Counted from the first letter of the stretch, positions 18,426-27,581 are shown. The stretch: DNA of 64,000 bases from Treponema bryantii (GCF_900111035.1 NZ_FOFU01000010.1:1-64000); one strand, 5' to 3'. Numbers and translations: made by a program. Notes: generated from the letters alone by a model not told the origin.

Positions 18426-19916
18426 ATGACTATATTTGGAAATAAAATAAGTGGGTCAGTTTATAAAAAAGCTGTAAAAACACAAAAGAAGTTTATCAAA
18501 AAATTCGGTGATGACCGCAATACAGAATATCATCTTGAATTGAAAGATAATGATGTACTTACACCCCCCTTCGGCTGTCAGACAATTGTAACAAATCCAT
18601 CTTCTTCTGAAGATACATTTGCATCAAAGCTTCCTGAAAAGCCGCTTATTATTGGAAACATCAGAATGGGCTTTGGTCATTATAGAATCTCAATGGCAAT
18701 GGCCAGTGCAGCAAAGGCTCTCGGCTATACACCGCTCTGGATGGACCTCAACTCTTTCCCTGAAACTACCTGTACAAAAATCATTTCATATCAGAATAAT
18801 CTTTATTCAATGGGAAGCAGACTTTCTCAAAAGTTTAAACTCTTCAACAAAATGATTTGGGAGCCATTAAACTACGAAGGTTTTAAAAAACTTTCATACA
18901 ATGCCGGTGACCAGAAAACTGCAGAACTTATGACTCCTCTCTTCCGTGAAATTCCAAAAGATACTCCGTTCATTGCAACTCACGTATGGCCAAGTCAGGC
19001 TGCTATTCATGCTGGAATGAAAAATGTTGTAAATGCAATTCCAGACAACTGGCCAATGGCACTTCATTTAAGTGAAGGTGCAATTCATACTGTACAGACT
19101 TTTAATTCTTACTGGGGTTATAGAACTCTGCATGGTTTTGATGGTGAGAATATCATGAATCCTATGAGTGACGGAGACCTTATCTGGATTGGTCACTATA
19201 TTGATCATGAACTTGTAAGCAATATTGAAAAAGACTGTGAAGCAAGAATCGCCCGTGCAAATGAAGGAAAGTCTATCCGCTTCCTGTTTACAATCGGAGG
19301 TGCCGGTGCTCAGGGAGAATTCTTTGCATCAATTATCAAGACTCTTCTTCCTTATGTTAAACAAAACAAAGCCTGCATTTACCTGAACTGCGGTGACTAT
19401 GAAAATGTCTGGAATATGCTTCAGAATATGATTCCAGAATTTGCTGATGGTTCAGTTCCTGTTACAAAACATTTCAATGACTGGAATGAAGAACTTGAGT
19501 TTGCTAATAAAGCAATTGATGGATTTGATACAGATGCCGGAAGTGGAATTCATGCGTTCTGTAACAAAGATATTTTTGGTGCTGTTTATATTACAAACCT
19601 TCTTATGAGAGCAAGTGATATTCTTGTAACAAAACCAAGTGAGCTTGCTTTCTATCCTGTTCCAAAACTTTTTATCCGCCGTATTGGTGGTCACGAAATG
19701 TGGGGAGCTATTCATTCAGCAGAACTTGGAGACGGAACTCTTGAATGCGAAACACCTGAATATGCATGTCAGATGGTTAAGCTTCTTATGGAACAGCCAT
19801 CTTTGATTGAAGGTATGTGTAATAATATTATTGCTCAGAAAAAAATCGGAACCTATGATGGAGCCTATAAGGCAGTAAAAATTGCTGCTGGTGAAATCCA
19901 TGGCCGGAATTTATAA
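18426..19916 (+). CDS. GT-B-like protein of unknown specificity, 496 aa
   Basis: Residues about 70-85 (PLIIGNIRMGFGHYRISMAM) form a Gly-rich loop like the N-terminal nucleotide-sugar region of GT28-like enzymes (MurG, MGDG synthase). The C-terminal half has FLFTIGGAGAQGEFFASIIK and ASDILVTKPSELAFYPVP, matching the GT-B signature in which a sugar nucleotide is bound. There is no signal peptide or clear membrane helix. It sits 10 bp after the GH36 gene with a good AAGGAGAA ribosome binding site. A galactosyl- or glucosyl-transferase, or a phosphorylase-like enzyme, is possible. I do not recognise a characterised homologue. Confidence 0.7.
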   Translation: MTIFGNKISGSVYKKAVKTQKKFIKKFGDDRNTEYHLELKDNDVLTPPFGCQTIVTNPSSSEDTFASKLPEKPLIIGNIRMGFGHYRISMAMASAAKALGYTPLWMDLNSFPETTCTKIISYQNNLYSMGSRLSQKFKLFNKMIWEPLNYEGFKKLSYNAGDQKTAELMTPLFREIPKDTPFIATHVWPSQAAIHAGMKNVVNAIPDNWPMALHLSEGAIHTVQTFNSYWGYRTLHGFDGENIMNPMSDGDLIWIGHYIDHELVSNIEKDCEARIARANEGKSIRFLFTIGGAGAQGEFFASIIKTLLPYVKQNKACIYLNCGDYENVWNMLQNMIPEFADGSVPVTKHFNDWNEELEFANKAIDGFDTDAGSGIHAFCNKDIFGAVYITNLLMRASDILVTKPSELAFYPVPKLFIRRIGGHEMWGAIHSAELGDGTLECETPEYACQMVKLLMEQPSLIEGMCNNIIAQKKIGTYDGAYKAVKIAAGEIHGRNL

Positions 19917-19949
19917 AAAGTAAAATAAAAAAGGAGGACGCGTCAAATT

Positions 19950-20612
19950 ATGACTGCTGTAGAAAAACTCGCCGAAGAACGTGATGAACTCAAAAACGCA
20001 AGAATCGAAAGAATCCTGCAATCAGCTTTTTCACTTTTTTCGCATACAGGAATTGATGCAATTGCAATGACTGATATTGCAAAGAATGCCGAAATTGGTG
20101 TTGCATCGCTTTACCGCTATTTCGAAACAAAAGACGAAATTGCAATAAGAACTGCAATCTGGGCATGGGAAAATCAGAAAAATATGATTATTCCTATTCT
20201 TGATGATACAGGTTATTACCAGAAAAAAGGTATTAATCAGCTTGATGAAATATTTGATTTATTCTGCAAGTTGTATCAGTCTGAACCTGATTTTTTCAGA
20301 TACATATATTTCTTTGATGCATATGTAGTATGTCAGAAAATTGAACCAGAACGATTGATTCCATATCAGGAAGTAATTCAGACTGTTCAGAAAATTATTT
20401 GTGAAGCAATTCATAAAGGTATTGTTGATGGTTCCATTTCATCTGAATACAAAGATAGTGAATGTGAACTATACTACTCTCTTATGCATACATATTTTTC
20501 TGCTACACAAAAATTGAGTCTCAGCGGAAAAATGTTAAAGATGGACGAAACAAATAATGATATCCAGCAGCTCAAGCTGCTGGGGAAAGTTTTAATTGGA
20601 GGCTTAAAATGA
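19950..20612 (+). CDS. TetR-family transcriptional regulator
   Basis: Residues about 20-68 form the TetR helix-turn-helix: ERILQSAFSLFSHTGIDAIA, then MTDIAKNAEIGVASLYRYFE and TKDEIAIR. The remaining helices are a ligand-binding domain of normal length (220 aa total). AAGGAGGACG precedes the start. The gene lies inside the GH36 operon and its stop overlaps the symporter start as ATGA. It is the likely repressor acting at the inverted repeat at 16710-16742, with a sugar or sugar derivative as inducer (inference). Confidence 0.92.
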   Translation: MTAVEKLAEERDELKNARIERILQSAFSLFSHTGIDAIAMTDIAKNAEIGVASLYRYFETKDEIAIRTAIWAWENQKNMIIPILDDTGYYQKKGINQLDEIFDLFCKLYQSEPDFFRYIYFFDAYVVCQKIEPERLIPYQEVIQTVQKIICEAIHKGIVDGSISSEYKDSECELYYSLMHTYFSATQKLSLSGKMLKMDETNNDIQQLKLLGKVLIGGLK

Positions 20613-22036
20613 AGGCACTTACAAAAAAAATAATGTGGTGTTATGCCATTGGTCAGCTTGGCTGGTCTATCATCAGCGGTCTTATCGGTTCATGGCTTGT
20701 ATATTTTTATCAGCCTAACCAGGAAGCAATCAATGATGGTATGATTTCTCTGATTCCTCAGGGACGCGTTGTGCTTGGTGTTCTGACTTTAATCGGTCTT
20801 GTAACAGCAATTGGGCGCGTATTTGATGCCGTAACAGATCCTCTTGTCGGCAACTGGTCTGATAACTGTAAGCATAAGCTTGGCCGCCGTATTCCATTTA
20901 TGAGATGGTCTGCGCTCCCTCTCGGTATTGTTTTTGTTCTTGTTTTCTGTGCTCCAGTTCAGGCTGTAAGCGGAATTAACACCGTATGGCTTTTTATTAC
21001 TGTTCTTGCTTACTACTTCCTCATTACATGTTATTGTACTCCATATACATCACTTCTTGCAGAACTTCCAAACAATCAGGAAGAAAAACTTAAGCTTTCA
21101 ATGTGTATTTCCCTTACCTTCATTGTAGGTACCTGTATCGGTTATACAGCTCCAATGATCTGGGGTGGACTTATCGGCGGAGGTATGGCAAGAGTTCCTG
21201 CTATGAGAATTACTTTTGCAATTCTTTCTGCACTTGCAACTATCTTTATGCTTGTTCCAGCCTTTGGAATTAAAGAAAAAGATTACTGTGATGTTGTACC
21301 TTCAAATTCAAATATGATGACTTCCCTTACAAAAACTTTTAAGAATAAGGATTTCAGAATTTTTGTAGGACAGGATATCATCTACTTCTTTGGACTTGCA
21401 ATGTTCCAGACTGGTCTTCCATTCTTTGTAACTAGTCTTCTTCAGTTACCGGAAAGCATGACAACTGTTATGTTCGGTGGACTTACACTTCTTTCTCTTG
21501 CCTTCTATCCGTTTGTAATTAAGATGTCTAAAAAATGGGGAAAGAAAAAGCTTTTGATTGCTGCATTCATCGGCTTTGTTTTGACATTCGGCTTTACTGC
21601 CCTTTCTGGCGAAAAACTTGGATTTATTCCGGTTTACGTTCAGGCTGTAATTATTGTAGTACTTGGTTCTTTCCCACAGGCTATCTTTGGAATTATCCCA
21701 CAGACTATCGTTGCAGATATTGCTCTCGAAGATGAAGTTGAAACTGGTGAATCAAGAAGCGGTATGTTCTATGCTGCAAGAACCTTTGCTATGAAGCTCG
21801 GACAGTCTCTTGCAATGCTTATGTTCACTTCTCTTGCAACAATCGGTATTTCTGAATCTGCTTTCATTGAAGCTGCTGCAGAAACTTCTGAAAAGGCTGC
21901 AGGTTCTCCACTAGGATACAGAATTGTAGCACTTGTTGCTTCTGTCTGCTGTATTATTGGTGGTCTTATTATGGCTTTCTTTAATGAAAAGAAGGTTATG
22001 TCTACCATTGCTAAAGTAGAGAATACAGCTGAATAA
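20609..22036 (+). CDS. GPH-family (MelB-like) sugar:cation symporter
   Basis: A 475-aa membrane protein with about 12 hydrophobic segments. The family signature GRVFDAVTDPLVGNWSDNCK and KLGRRIPFMRW (cytoplasmic loop between helices 2 and 3 of MelB) is present. GPH proteins import sugars with Na+ or H+. With the GH36 enzyme in the same operon, alpha-galactosides such as melibiose or raffinose-type sugars are the simplest guess. The start overlaps the TetR stop (ATGA). A strong terminator follows. Confidence 0.9.
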   Translation: MKALTKKIMWCYAIGQLGWSIISGLIGSWLVYFYQPNQEAINDGMISLIPQGRVVLGVLTLIGLVTAIGRVFDAVTDPLVGNWSDNCKHKLGRRIPFMRWSALPLGIVFVLVFCAPVQAVSGINTVWLFITVLAYYFLITCYCTPYTSLLAELPNNQEEKLKLSMCISLTFIVGTCIGYTAPMIWGGLIGGGMARVPAMRITFAILSALATIFMLVPAFGIKEKDYCDVVPSNSNMMTSLTKTFKNKDFRIFVGQDIIYFFGLAMFQTGLPFFVTSLLQLPESMTTVMFGGLTLLSLAFYPFVIKMSKKWGKKKLLIAAFIGFVLTFGFTALSGEKLGFIPVYVQAVIIVVLGSFPQAIFGIIPQTIVADIALEDEVETGESRSGMFYAARTFAMKLGQSLAMLMFTSLATIGISESAFIEAAAETSEKAAGSPLGYRIVALVASVCCIIGGLIMAFFNEKKVMSTIAKVENTAE

Positions 22037-22042
22037 ATTATG

Positions 22043-22070
22043 AGCCGGGTATAAAATCCCGGCTTTTTTA
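22043..22070 (+). terminator. Intrinsic terminator of the GH36 operon
   Basis: AGCCGGG (22043-22049), an 8-base loop, CCCGGCT (22058-22064), then a T run. It begins about 6 bp past the symporter stop. Confidence 0.92.
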
Positions 22071-22133
22071 TAAGTATTTCTGTACTTCACCTGAAATTCA
22101 TATTATAATGATATACAATATAAGGAAACTTTT

Positions 22134-22856
22134 ATGACTACAACTAAAACTTTTCACTACATCTTTATTGTTTCTATTGCCTTTCTTTTTGTTTCCTGTG
22201 CTTCTCTTCCAGGTACAAACAGAAATTTAAGATTTACAGAGAAATATCAGACTGTTGAATTTGAAGAAAATCTGAATTATGTTGAAACGAATATCAAATA
22301 TCCTCAATTTGATAAGCTGCCTGATTTAAATAAAAGAATTGAAAATACAGTTCTAAATAACTGGAAAAATTTTAAATCGTATTCAAGAAAAGAATATAAT
22401 GATATTGTTGCCCTTAATGCCCGAGGAAACTCAAAATTGCCTCCTTTTGAATATAATGTTACATATGAAGTTACCGGTACAAAAGAAATTGTCAGCGTAC
22501 TTATAAATACATATATATTCAGCGGTGGTGCGCACGGAACAACAAATCTGATAAGCTTAAATTATAATATGAACACTAAAAAATATATCAGTATTCTGAA
22601 TGCAACTGATATGACTTATAACGAAATCTCTACCCTTTGCAGGAATCACTTATATAAAAAACTGATTGATGATAATAAAGCAGCAAAAAATCCAGCTGAA
22701 AAAGATGCTTTGCGGGAAATGATAAATATGGGCGCATTCCCACAGGCCGGAAATTATGAAATATTTACTGTAGATGGTGCAAGGGTTTATGTATACTTTG
22801 AACCATATTCAGTAGCGCCATATTCATACGGAATTCAAAAAATACAAGTTAAGTAG
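22134..22856 (+). CDS. Lipoprotein with DUF4163/DUF3298-type fold
   Basis: The N-terminus ends in the lipobox FVSC (IAFLFVSCASLPG), so the product should be lipid-anchored. The C-terminal half has FSGGAHGTTNLISLNYNMNT and, later, APYSYGIQKIQV, the pattern of DUF3298, also found in the anti-sigma factor RsiV. There is no N-terminal anti-sigma segment, so an RsiV role is not suggested. An upstream TATAAT and AAGGAAAC ribosome binding site support this start. It is monocistronic. It may bind peptidoglycan fragments or another envelope ligand, which is uncertain. Confidence 0.8.
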   Translation: MTTTKTFHYIFIVSIAFLFVSCASLPGTNRNLRFTEKYQTVEFEENLNYVETNIKYPQFDKLPDLNKRIENTVLNNWKNFKSYSRKEYNDIVALNARGNSKLPPFEYNVTYEVTGTKEIVSVLINTYIFSGGAHGTTNLISLNYNMNTKKYISILNATDMTYNEISTLCRNHLYKKLIDDNKAAKNPAEKDALREMINMGAFPQAGNYEIFTVDGARVYVYFEPYSVAPYSYGIQKIQVK

Positions 22857-23020
22857 AGCTAACTACATCGTTTTAGTTTGTCCTATAATTGTACAAAACG
22901 CTACACTTCTAGTATTTTAGTGAATTAGCTGATGAATTTATATTGAACAAAATATATATTTATTTTATATTTGATTAACTTACATTTGAGAGTTGATTAT
23001 TTAATTTATGAGGTTTTCTT

Positions 23021-23224
23021 ATGCAGAAAAAGATATATGTAGTTGGTATGTTTGATGATGGAACAGCAGGAAAAGTACAGGCTGCAGTTTCAGCAGTAGC
23101 AGGAGTTACTAACTGTGTTGCTAACTGTGAAAAATCTCAGGTACTCGTAGACTATGATGATGCAGGAGCAGAAGCTGCTATCAATGCTGCAATCTCTGGC
23201 TGCGGTGTAGACGTACTCGGCTAA
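23021..23224 (+). CDS. HMA-fold small protein without CxxC
   Basis: A 67-aa protein with the beta-alpha-beta pattern of heavy-metal-associated (CopZ/Atx1) domains: KIYVVGMF, GKVQAAVSAVAGVTNCVANC, SQVLVDYDDAGAEAAINAAI. The metal loop GMxCxxC is replaced by GMFDDGTAG, so the two metal-binding cysteines are absent. Three other cysteines remain (NCVANC and SGCG). The next gene begins 3 bp after its stop, so the two are translated together. It may be a non-metal binding or regulatory derivative. Confidence 0.8.
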   Translation: MQKKIYVVGMFDDGTAGKVQAAVSAVAGVTNCVANCEKSQVLVDYDDAGAEAAINAAISGCGVDVLG

Positions 23225-23227
23225 TCT

Positions 23228-24175
23228 ATGATTAAACTTACAATTCTAGATGGGCATGCGGTAAATCCGGGTGACCTACCCTGGACTTTTTTAGACGGCA
23301 TTGTTGATTACAATGTATATGAAAGAACTTCTCCAGAAGAAGTAATCGATCATATCGGTAATTCAGATGCCGTTTTTCTTAACAAAATTCAGATTACAAA
23401 AGAAATTTTCGATGCCTGCCCTAATCTTAAATACATCGGGGTTCTTGCAACAGGCTATAATGTAATTGATTTGGAATCAGCTCGTGCTCATGGAGTAACA
23501 GTAACAAATATTCCTGCCTACTCTACTGAATCAGTTGCTCAGCATGTATTTTCGTTTATCCTTTATTTTACAAATCAGGTAGCTCAGCACAGTGCTTCTG
23601 TAATGGCAGGAGACTGGGTAAAATGCCGTGATTTCTGTTTCTGGAATGGAAGTCTTTCAGAGCTTTCCGGAAAAACTCTGGGTATTTTCGGTTATGGAAA
23701 TATCGGAAAAAAGGTTTGTGAATTAGGTAAAGCTTTTGGAATGAATGTTATTTGCTGTACAAGAACTCCAAAAGAAGGCATGCCGGAACAAGTCAGCTTT
23801 GAAGAATTATTAAAGCGTTCAGATTTTCTGACACTTCACGCACCTCTTACAGAACAGACTAAGAATATTATAAATAAAGACAGCCTTTCTCTTATGAAAA
23901 AGTCTGCTTATCTTATGAATACAGCCCGTGGCGGCTTTGTTGTTGAACAGGATTTAGCAGATTGTCTGAATAATGATGGAATTGCAGGCTATGCAGCTGA
24001 TGTTCTGCTTCAGGAACCAATGGCAGCAGATTGTCCTCTCCTTAAAGCAAAGAACTGTGTAATTACTCCACATATTGCCTGGGCGCCACGAGAGACCCGT
24101 AAACGCCTGCAGGGAATTGCGGAAGAAAATCTTAAGGCATGGATTGCCGGAAATCCGATAAATGTTGTCAGTTAA
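23228..24175 (+). CDS. D-isomer 2-hydroxyacid dehydrogenase (glycerate dehydrogenase-like)
   Basis: A 315-aa NAD-dependent dehydrogenase. The Rossmann motif GIFGYGNIGKK follows residue 150. The catalytic Arg (NTARGG), Glu (DVLLQEP) and His (ITPHIAW) are in the expected places. The substrate-domain motif LATGYNVID (about 78-86) is typical of hydroxypyruvate reductase/glycerate dehydrogenase relatives. It is coupled to the HMA-like gene. The TAA stop shares a TTAA tetranucleotide with the stop of the convergent CDF gene. The substrate (hydroxypyruvate, glyoxylate or another 2-oxoacid) cannot be fixed from sequence. Confidence 0.88.
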   Translation: MIKLTILDGHAVNPGDLPWTFLDGIVDYNVYERTSPEEVIDHIGNSDAVFLNKIQITKEIFDACPNLKYIGVLATGYNVIDLESARAHGVTVTNIPAYSTESVAQHVFSFILYFTNQVAQHSASVMAGDWVKCRDFCFWNGSLSELSGKTLGIFGYGNIGKKVCELGKAFGMNVICCTRTPKEGMPEQVSFEELLKRSDFLTLHAPLTEQTKNIINKDSLSLMKKSAYLMNTARGGFVVEQDLADCLNNDGIAGYAADVLLQEPMAADCPLLKAKNCVITPHIAWAPRETRKRLQGIAEENLKAWIAGNPINVVS

Positions 24176-25290
24176 TCACTGATATCCACATCGAACTGAA
24201 CCTGAACATCGTAGTCTGGGAATGCATCGCGTACGTCCTGGACTACGTGATTAAACATTTCCTTCATGCTCAGAGAATCAAAAGAAACAATAATATCAAA
24301 TCTCATCTTCTTAGCCTGCTCGTCTACAAAGAAGCCGTGCATCTGAAGAATCTCTTTATGTTCCATAACAATTTTGCTGACACGTTCACGAATCTGAGCT
24401 GCAGAGTTTTCATGAGTATTTACTGAATAAATACCTATTGCACTCATTGCAACTCCGTGTTTTAAATAAACTTCGTTTGCAATTTTTCGTGACATAGCAT
24501 CAATTTTATCTGCAGACCAGGTATCTGGAACTTCAATATGAGCTGAACCAACGTGCATGTCAGGACCGTAATTATTCAATACTAAATCATATGCGCCAAG
24601 AATTTCTTTATCACAGGAAATAATTGTCCTTTTTATATCTTTAGAAAGATACGAATCAACACGTTCTCCAAGAATCTTACTGATGGTTTCGCGAAGAGTT
24701 TCAATACCGGCCTTTATGATAGCAAAAGAAATCAGAACACCAAGATATGCCTCGAGAGAAACGTTCCAGATAAGGAAAACAGCCGCAGCAATGATAGTAG
24801 ATGCTGAAATGATTGAGTCCATCAGGGCATCCTGACCGCTTGCAATAAGGGAATCAGAGTTTACTTTTTTACCGCTTGTTTTTACATAAAGTCCAAGAAC
24901 AATCTTTACAACAACTGCTACACTGATGATTACAATTGAAGCTGTATTATAATCTGGAGTAACAGGATTTATGATTTTCTTTATTGATTCAACACAAGCG
25001 GTAAGACCAGCGTAAAGGATGATTACAGCAATTACGAGTGCTGTAAGATACTCTGCTCGTCCGTGACCGAATGGATGCTTTTTGTCTGCTGGTTTTCCGG
25101 CCAGTTTTGTACCTACAATTGTAATTACTGAAGAAAGCGCATCACTAAGGTTGTTTACAGAGTCCATAATTATAGCGATAGAATTGGTGATTATTCCGAC
25201 AAAAGCTTTAAAAGCAGATAAGAAAATATTTGCCAGAATACCGATTATACTGGTACAGATGATTATTTTTTCGCGATTTGGAGTTCCCAT
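24172..25290 (-). CDS. Cation diffusion facilitator family transporter
   Basis: CDF proteins export divalent metals (Zn, Fe, Mn, Co). I start at the ATG at 25288-25290 (MGTPNREKI); a longer frame from a TTG at 25326 would run through the promoter. About six membrane segments come first, with NSIAIIMDSVNNLSDALSS, the conserved HPFGHGRAEYL, and a second metal-site helix around ASGQDALMDS. A cytoplasmic C-terminal domain follows. The length (372 aa) fits the family. The promoter carries a small inverted repeat and the mRNA is probably leaderless. Confidence 0.9.
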   Translation of the reverse strand: MGTPNREKIIICTSIIGILANIFLSAFKAFVGIITNSIAIIMDSVNNLSDALSSVITIVGTKLAGKPADKKHPFGHGRAEYLTALVIAVIILYAGLTACVESIKKIINPVTPDYNTASIVIISVAVVVKIVLGLYVKTSGKKVNSDSLIASGQDALMDSIISASTIIAAAVFLIWNVSLEAYLGVLISFAIIKAGIETLRETISKILGERVDSYLSKDIKRTIISCDKEILGAYDLVLNNYGPDMHVGSAHIEVPDTWSADKIDAMSRKIANEVYLKHGVAMSAIGIYSVNTHENSAAQIRERVSKIVMEHKEILQMHGFFVDEQAKKMRFDIIVSFDSLSMKEMFNHVVQDVRDAFPDYDVQVQFDVDISD

Positions 25291-25297
25291 AAAAAAT

Positions 25298-25326
25298 AAT
25301 GTACTTCGTTTAACGAATAATGGCAA
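25298..25326 (-). promoter_or_regulatory. CDF gene promoter with spacer palindrome
   Basis: On the minus strand TTGCCA (25321-25326), 17 bp, TACATT (25298-25303), then seven bases to the ATG. The spacer contains TTCGTT-T-AACGAA (25305-25317), a 13-bp inverted repeat placed where a repressor would block RNA polymerase, for example a metal sensor. Confidence 0.6.
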
Positions 25327-25349
25327 GTCGACAAGTATTTAAGTATTTT

Positions 25350-25419
25350 GTCATTGCGAGGAGCCCTTGAAGGGCGACGTGGCAATCCATGGATTGCTTC
25401 GGCTCTGCCTCGCAATGAC
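25350..25419. repeat. REP-like palindromic element, GTCATTGCGAGG type
   Basis: Outer arms GTCATTGCGAGG (25350-25361) and CCTCGCAATGAC (25408-25419) are perfect. Inside are CCCTTGAAGGG and the palindrome GCAATCCATGGATTGC (25382-25397). It ends 5 bp from the GH31 stop codon and lies between the GH31 and CDF genes. Confidence 0.8.
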
Positions 25420-25424
25420 TTTGA

Positions 25425-27413
25425 TTAAGAAAGTTTAAAAACAGGAATACTTTCAAGCGGAGCATCAACTGTTATTGTCTGCCCGCCATCATATACTTTT
25501 CCGTCGTGAATGTTCTCCCACTTTCCTGCCGGAAGATATACGTCACGCTTGAAAGTCTGTGGTGCAAGAACTGGCGCTACAAGGTAGTCTGAACCAAACA
25601 TATACTGATCTTTGAGGTTCCAGCACTTTTCGTCTTCAGGGAATTCGTAGAACATAGTTCGCATTGCAGGGCTTCCGTTTTCACTAGCCTCTTTCATAAC
25701 TTTTGTTACATAAGGCTTTATTTTTTCACGGAGCTTAATCTGAGCTTCCATAATCTTCTGAGGGCCTTCACCGTATGACCAGATTTCGTTGTCTCGGCCT
25801 GTGAATAAGTGTCCTCCACCGTAACCCCGCTGCGGATCTTTATCGAGTAATGGAATATCGTGCGGATCGCGGTCACCGTGCAATCTTAAGATTGGAGTAA
25901 ATACAGCCCATTCAAACCAGCGAACAAGAAGTTCCTTAAACTCTTCTGTGCGAACATCACCGTACATGAAGCCGCCAATATCAGTTGTCCACCAAGGAAT
26001 ACCTGCAATACCCATATTCAAGCCTTCACATACAGAAGTTCTGAAACATTCCCATGTAGACTGAACATCACCATTCCAGATTACCTGATTGTATTTCTGG
26101 CTTCCTACCCAGGCACAGCGTTCAAGGTTTACAATGCTCTTCTGTCCCATAGCCTTCTGACCTTCGTAGAAGGCACGGCTGTACATCTGAGGATAAATAT
26201 TTGCAAACTGAAGTCCGTTTCCCATCTGGTATCTGTAGTTACCAAAATCATAAATGTTAAGGTCAGGTTCAGAGTTATCAAGCCAGAACATATCAATTCC
26301 GTAATCAGCATAATTCTTTTTACAGATATCCCAGAGGTATTCACGTGCTTCCGGATTTGTTGCATCAATTGCAAGACAGTCGCCCTGCCAGTCAAAGCTC
26401 TGGTTACTTCCACGGTCTGCACGAATCAGATAACCCTTTTCCTGCATTTCATAGAAGTGAGTAGATTTTTTATCAACATTAGGCCATACAGAAACCATAA
26501 CTTTAGTTCCCATTGCATGGAGCTCATCACACATTGCTTTTGGATCAGGCCAGTATTCCTTATCAAAGAACCAGTCTCCCTGACGTGGCCAGTGGAAGAA
26601 GTCGATTACGATAACATCGAGATGAATGCCCATTTCTTTGTATTTACGGGCAACAGTAAGGACTTCTTCCTGAGTACGGTAGCGGAGTTTACACTGCCAG
26701 AAACCAAGATAATCTTCTGTGAGTGCCGGAGCACGTCCTACAGCTGCAGTGTAGTTTTCTATGATTTCTGCAGGAGTATCACCGGCAGTAATCCAGTAGT
26801 CCATTTCTTTTGTGCTGTCTGCATGCCATTCAGTAATGTTCTTTCCAAATGTAACTCTACCAACAGCTGGATTATTCCAGAGGAAACCATATCCAAGATT
26901 TGATAAAGCAAAAGGAATAGAAACCTGGCTGTTACGCTGAGCGAGTTCTAGAGTACAGCCTTTCATATCAAGATATGGTGCCGGATACTGACCCATACCA
27001 AAGAGTTTTTCTTCATCATTTGGATTAAAGCGTACTGTAAGTGAATAATCTCCGCCTATGATTCCCTGATACTGACGGCTGATGATTTTTGTACAGCAGC
27101 TTTCCTTTGTTGCAGTTGGATCATACTGGCGGTAGTATTCCTGCAAAATAAGTTTATCATTTTTATAGAATGAAATTACGCCATTAAAATTCAAACGTGC
27201 TTCAAGAATTCCATTTGAGATTGAAGCTCCATTTTCTGTTACGTTGATTTTTGCAGTTCCGTGATTGATTTTTTCTGTAAGTGCAACATCATGATCAATA
27301 AATGCACTCTCAAGTGTAGAACGAACTCTAAGAGAATTTTTTCCCCATGGTTCGATAAGAAGTGTTTCGTTACCTTTTTTGAATACTAAAGAATTTTTTG
27401 CTTCGTAAAACAT
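25425..27413 (-). CDS. GH31 alpha-xylosidase/alpha-glucosidase
   Basis: A 662-aa retaining glycosidase. The segment GFWQCKLRYRTQEEVLTVAR followed by DVIVIDFFHW is the signature of the XylS-type branch of GH31. The nucleophile is D379 in MFWLDNSEPD and the acid/base D449 in WNGDVQSTW. An N-terminal beta-sandwich precedes the barrel. No signal peptide is present, so it works inside the cell. It is likely active on alpha-xylosides (isoprimeverose from xyloglucan) or alpha-glucosides. The transcription unit appears monocistronic. Confidence 0.9.
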   Translation of the reverse strand: MFYEAKNSLVFKKGNETLLIEPWGKNSLRVRSTLESAFIDHDVALTEKINHGTAKINVTENGASISNGILEARLNFNGVISFYKNDKLILQEYYRQYDPTATKESCCTKIISRQYQGIIGGDYSLTVRFNPNDEEKLFGMGQYPAPYLDMKGCTLELAQRNSQVSIPFALSNLGYGFLWNNPAVGRVTFGKNITEWHADSTKEMDYWITAGDTPAEIIENYTAAVGRAPALTEDYLGFWQCKLRYRTQEEVLTVARKYKEMGIHLDVIVIDFFHWPRQGDWFFDKEYWPDPKAMCDELHAMGTKVMVSVWPNVDKKSTHFYEMQEKGYLIRADRGSNQSFDWQGDCLAIDATNPEAREYLWDICKKNYADYGIDMFWLDNSEPDLNIYDFGNYRYQMGNGLQFANIYPQMYSRAFYEGQKAMGQKSIVNLERCAWVGSQKYNQVIWNGDVQSTWECFRTSVCEGLNMGIAGIPWWTTDIGGFMYGDVRTEEFKELLVRWFEWAVFTPILRLHGDRDPHDIPLLDKDPQRGYGGGHLFTGRDNEIWSYGEGPQKIMEAQIKLREKIKPYVTKVMKEASENGSPAMRTMFYEFPEDEKCWNLKDQYMFGSDYLVAPVLAPQTFKRDVYLPAGKWENIHDGKVYDGGQTITVDAPLESIPVFKLS

Positions 27414-27501
27414 TTTGAAGCCCTCCTATTCACTAATATAACATGAAAAATACAATTCTAATGTAAGAGAATTATTTGATTATTGTATAATTCTATTATA
27501 G

Positions 27502-27524
27502 ATTCCCGGGCCAGGCCCGGGAAT
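27502..27524. repeat. Short GC-rich palindrome, REP-like
   Basis: ATTCCCGGGCC (27502-27512), one central A, GGCCCGGGAAT (27514-27524), followed directly by GAC. It sits between the GH31 start and the livF stop. The ATGAC end resembles the ends of the elements at 25350 and 31172. Confidence 0.7.
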
Positions 27525-27581
27525 GACATGCATTTTTATACTTAGGAAGGACTGTCATCTTCGGTCTTGCCCCGGAGGTAT

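Noticed and set aside
22134-22856. RsiV anti-sigma factor
   Set aside because: The DUF3298-type domain is present, but the protein is a lipoprotein without the N-terminal anti-sigma part, and no sigma factor gene is adjacent.
25291-25326. Longer N-terminus for the CDF transporter from TTG at 25326
   Set aside because: The TTG is the -35 box of a good promoter and the extra residues are not family-like.
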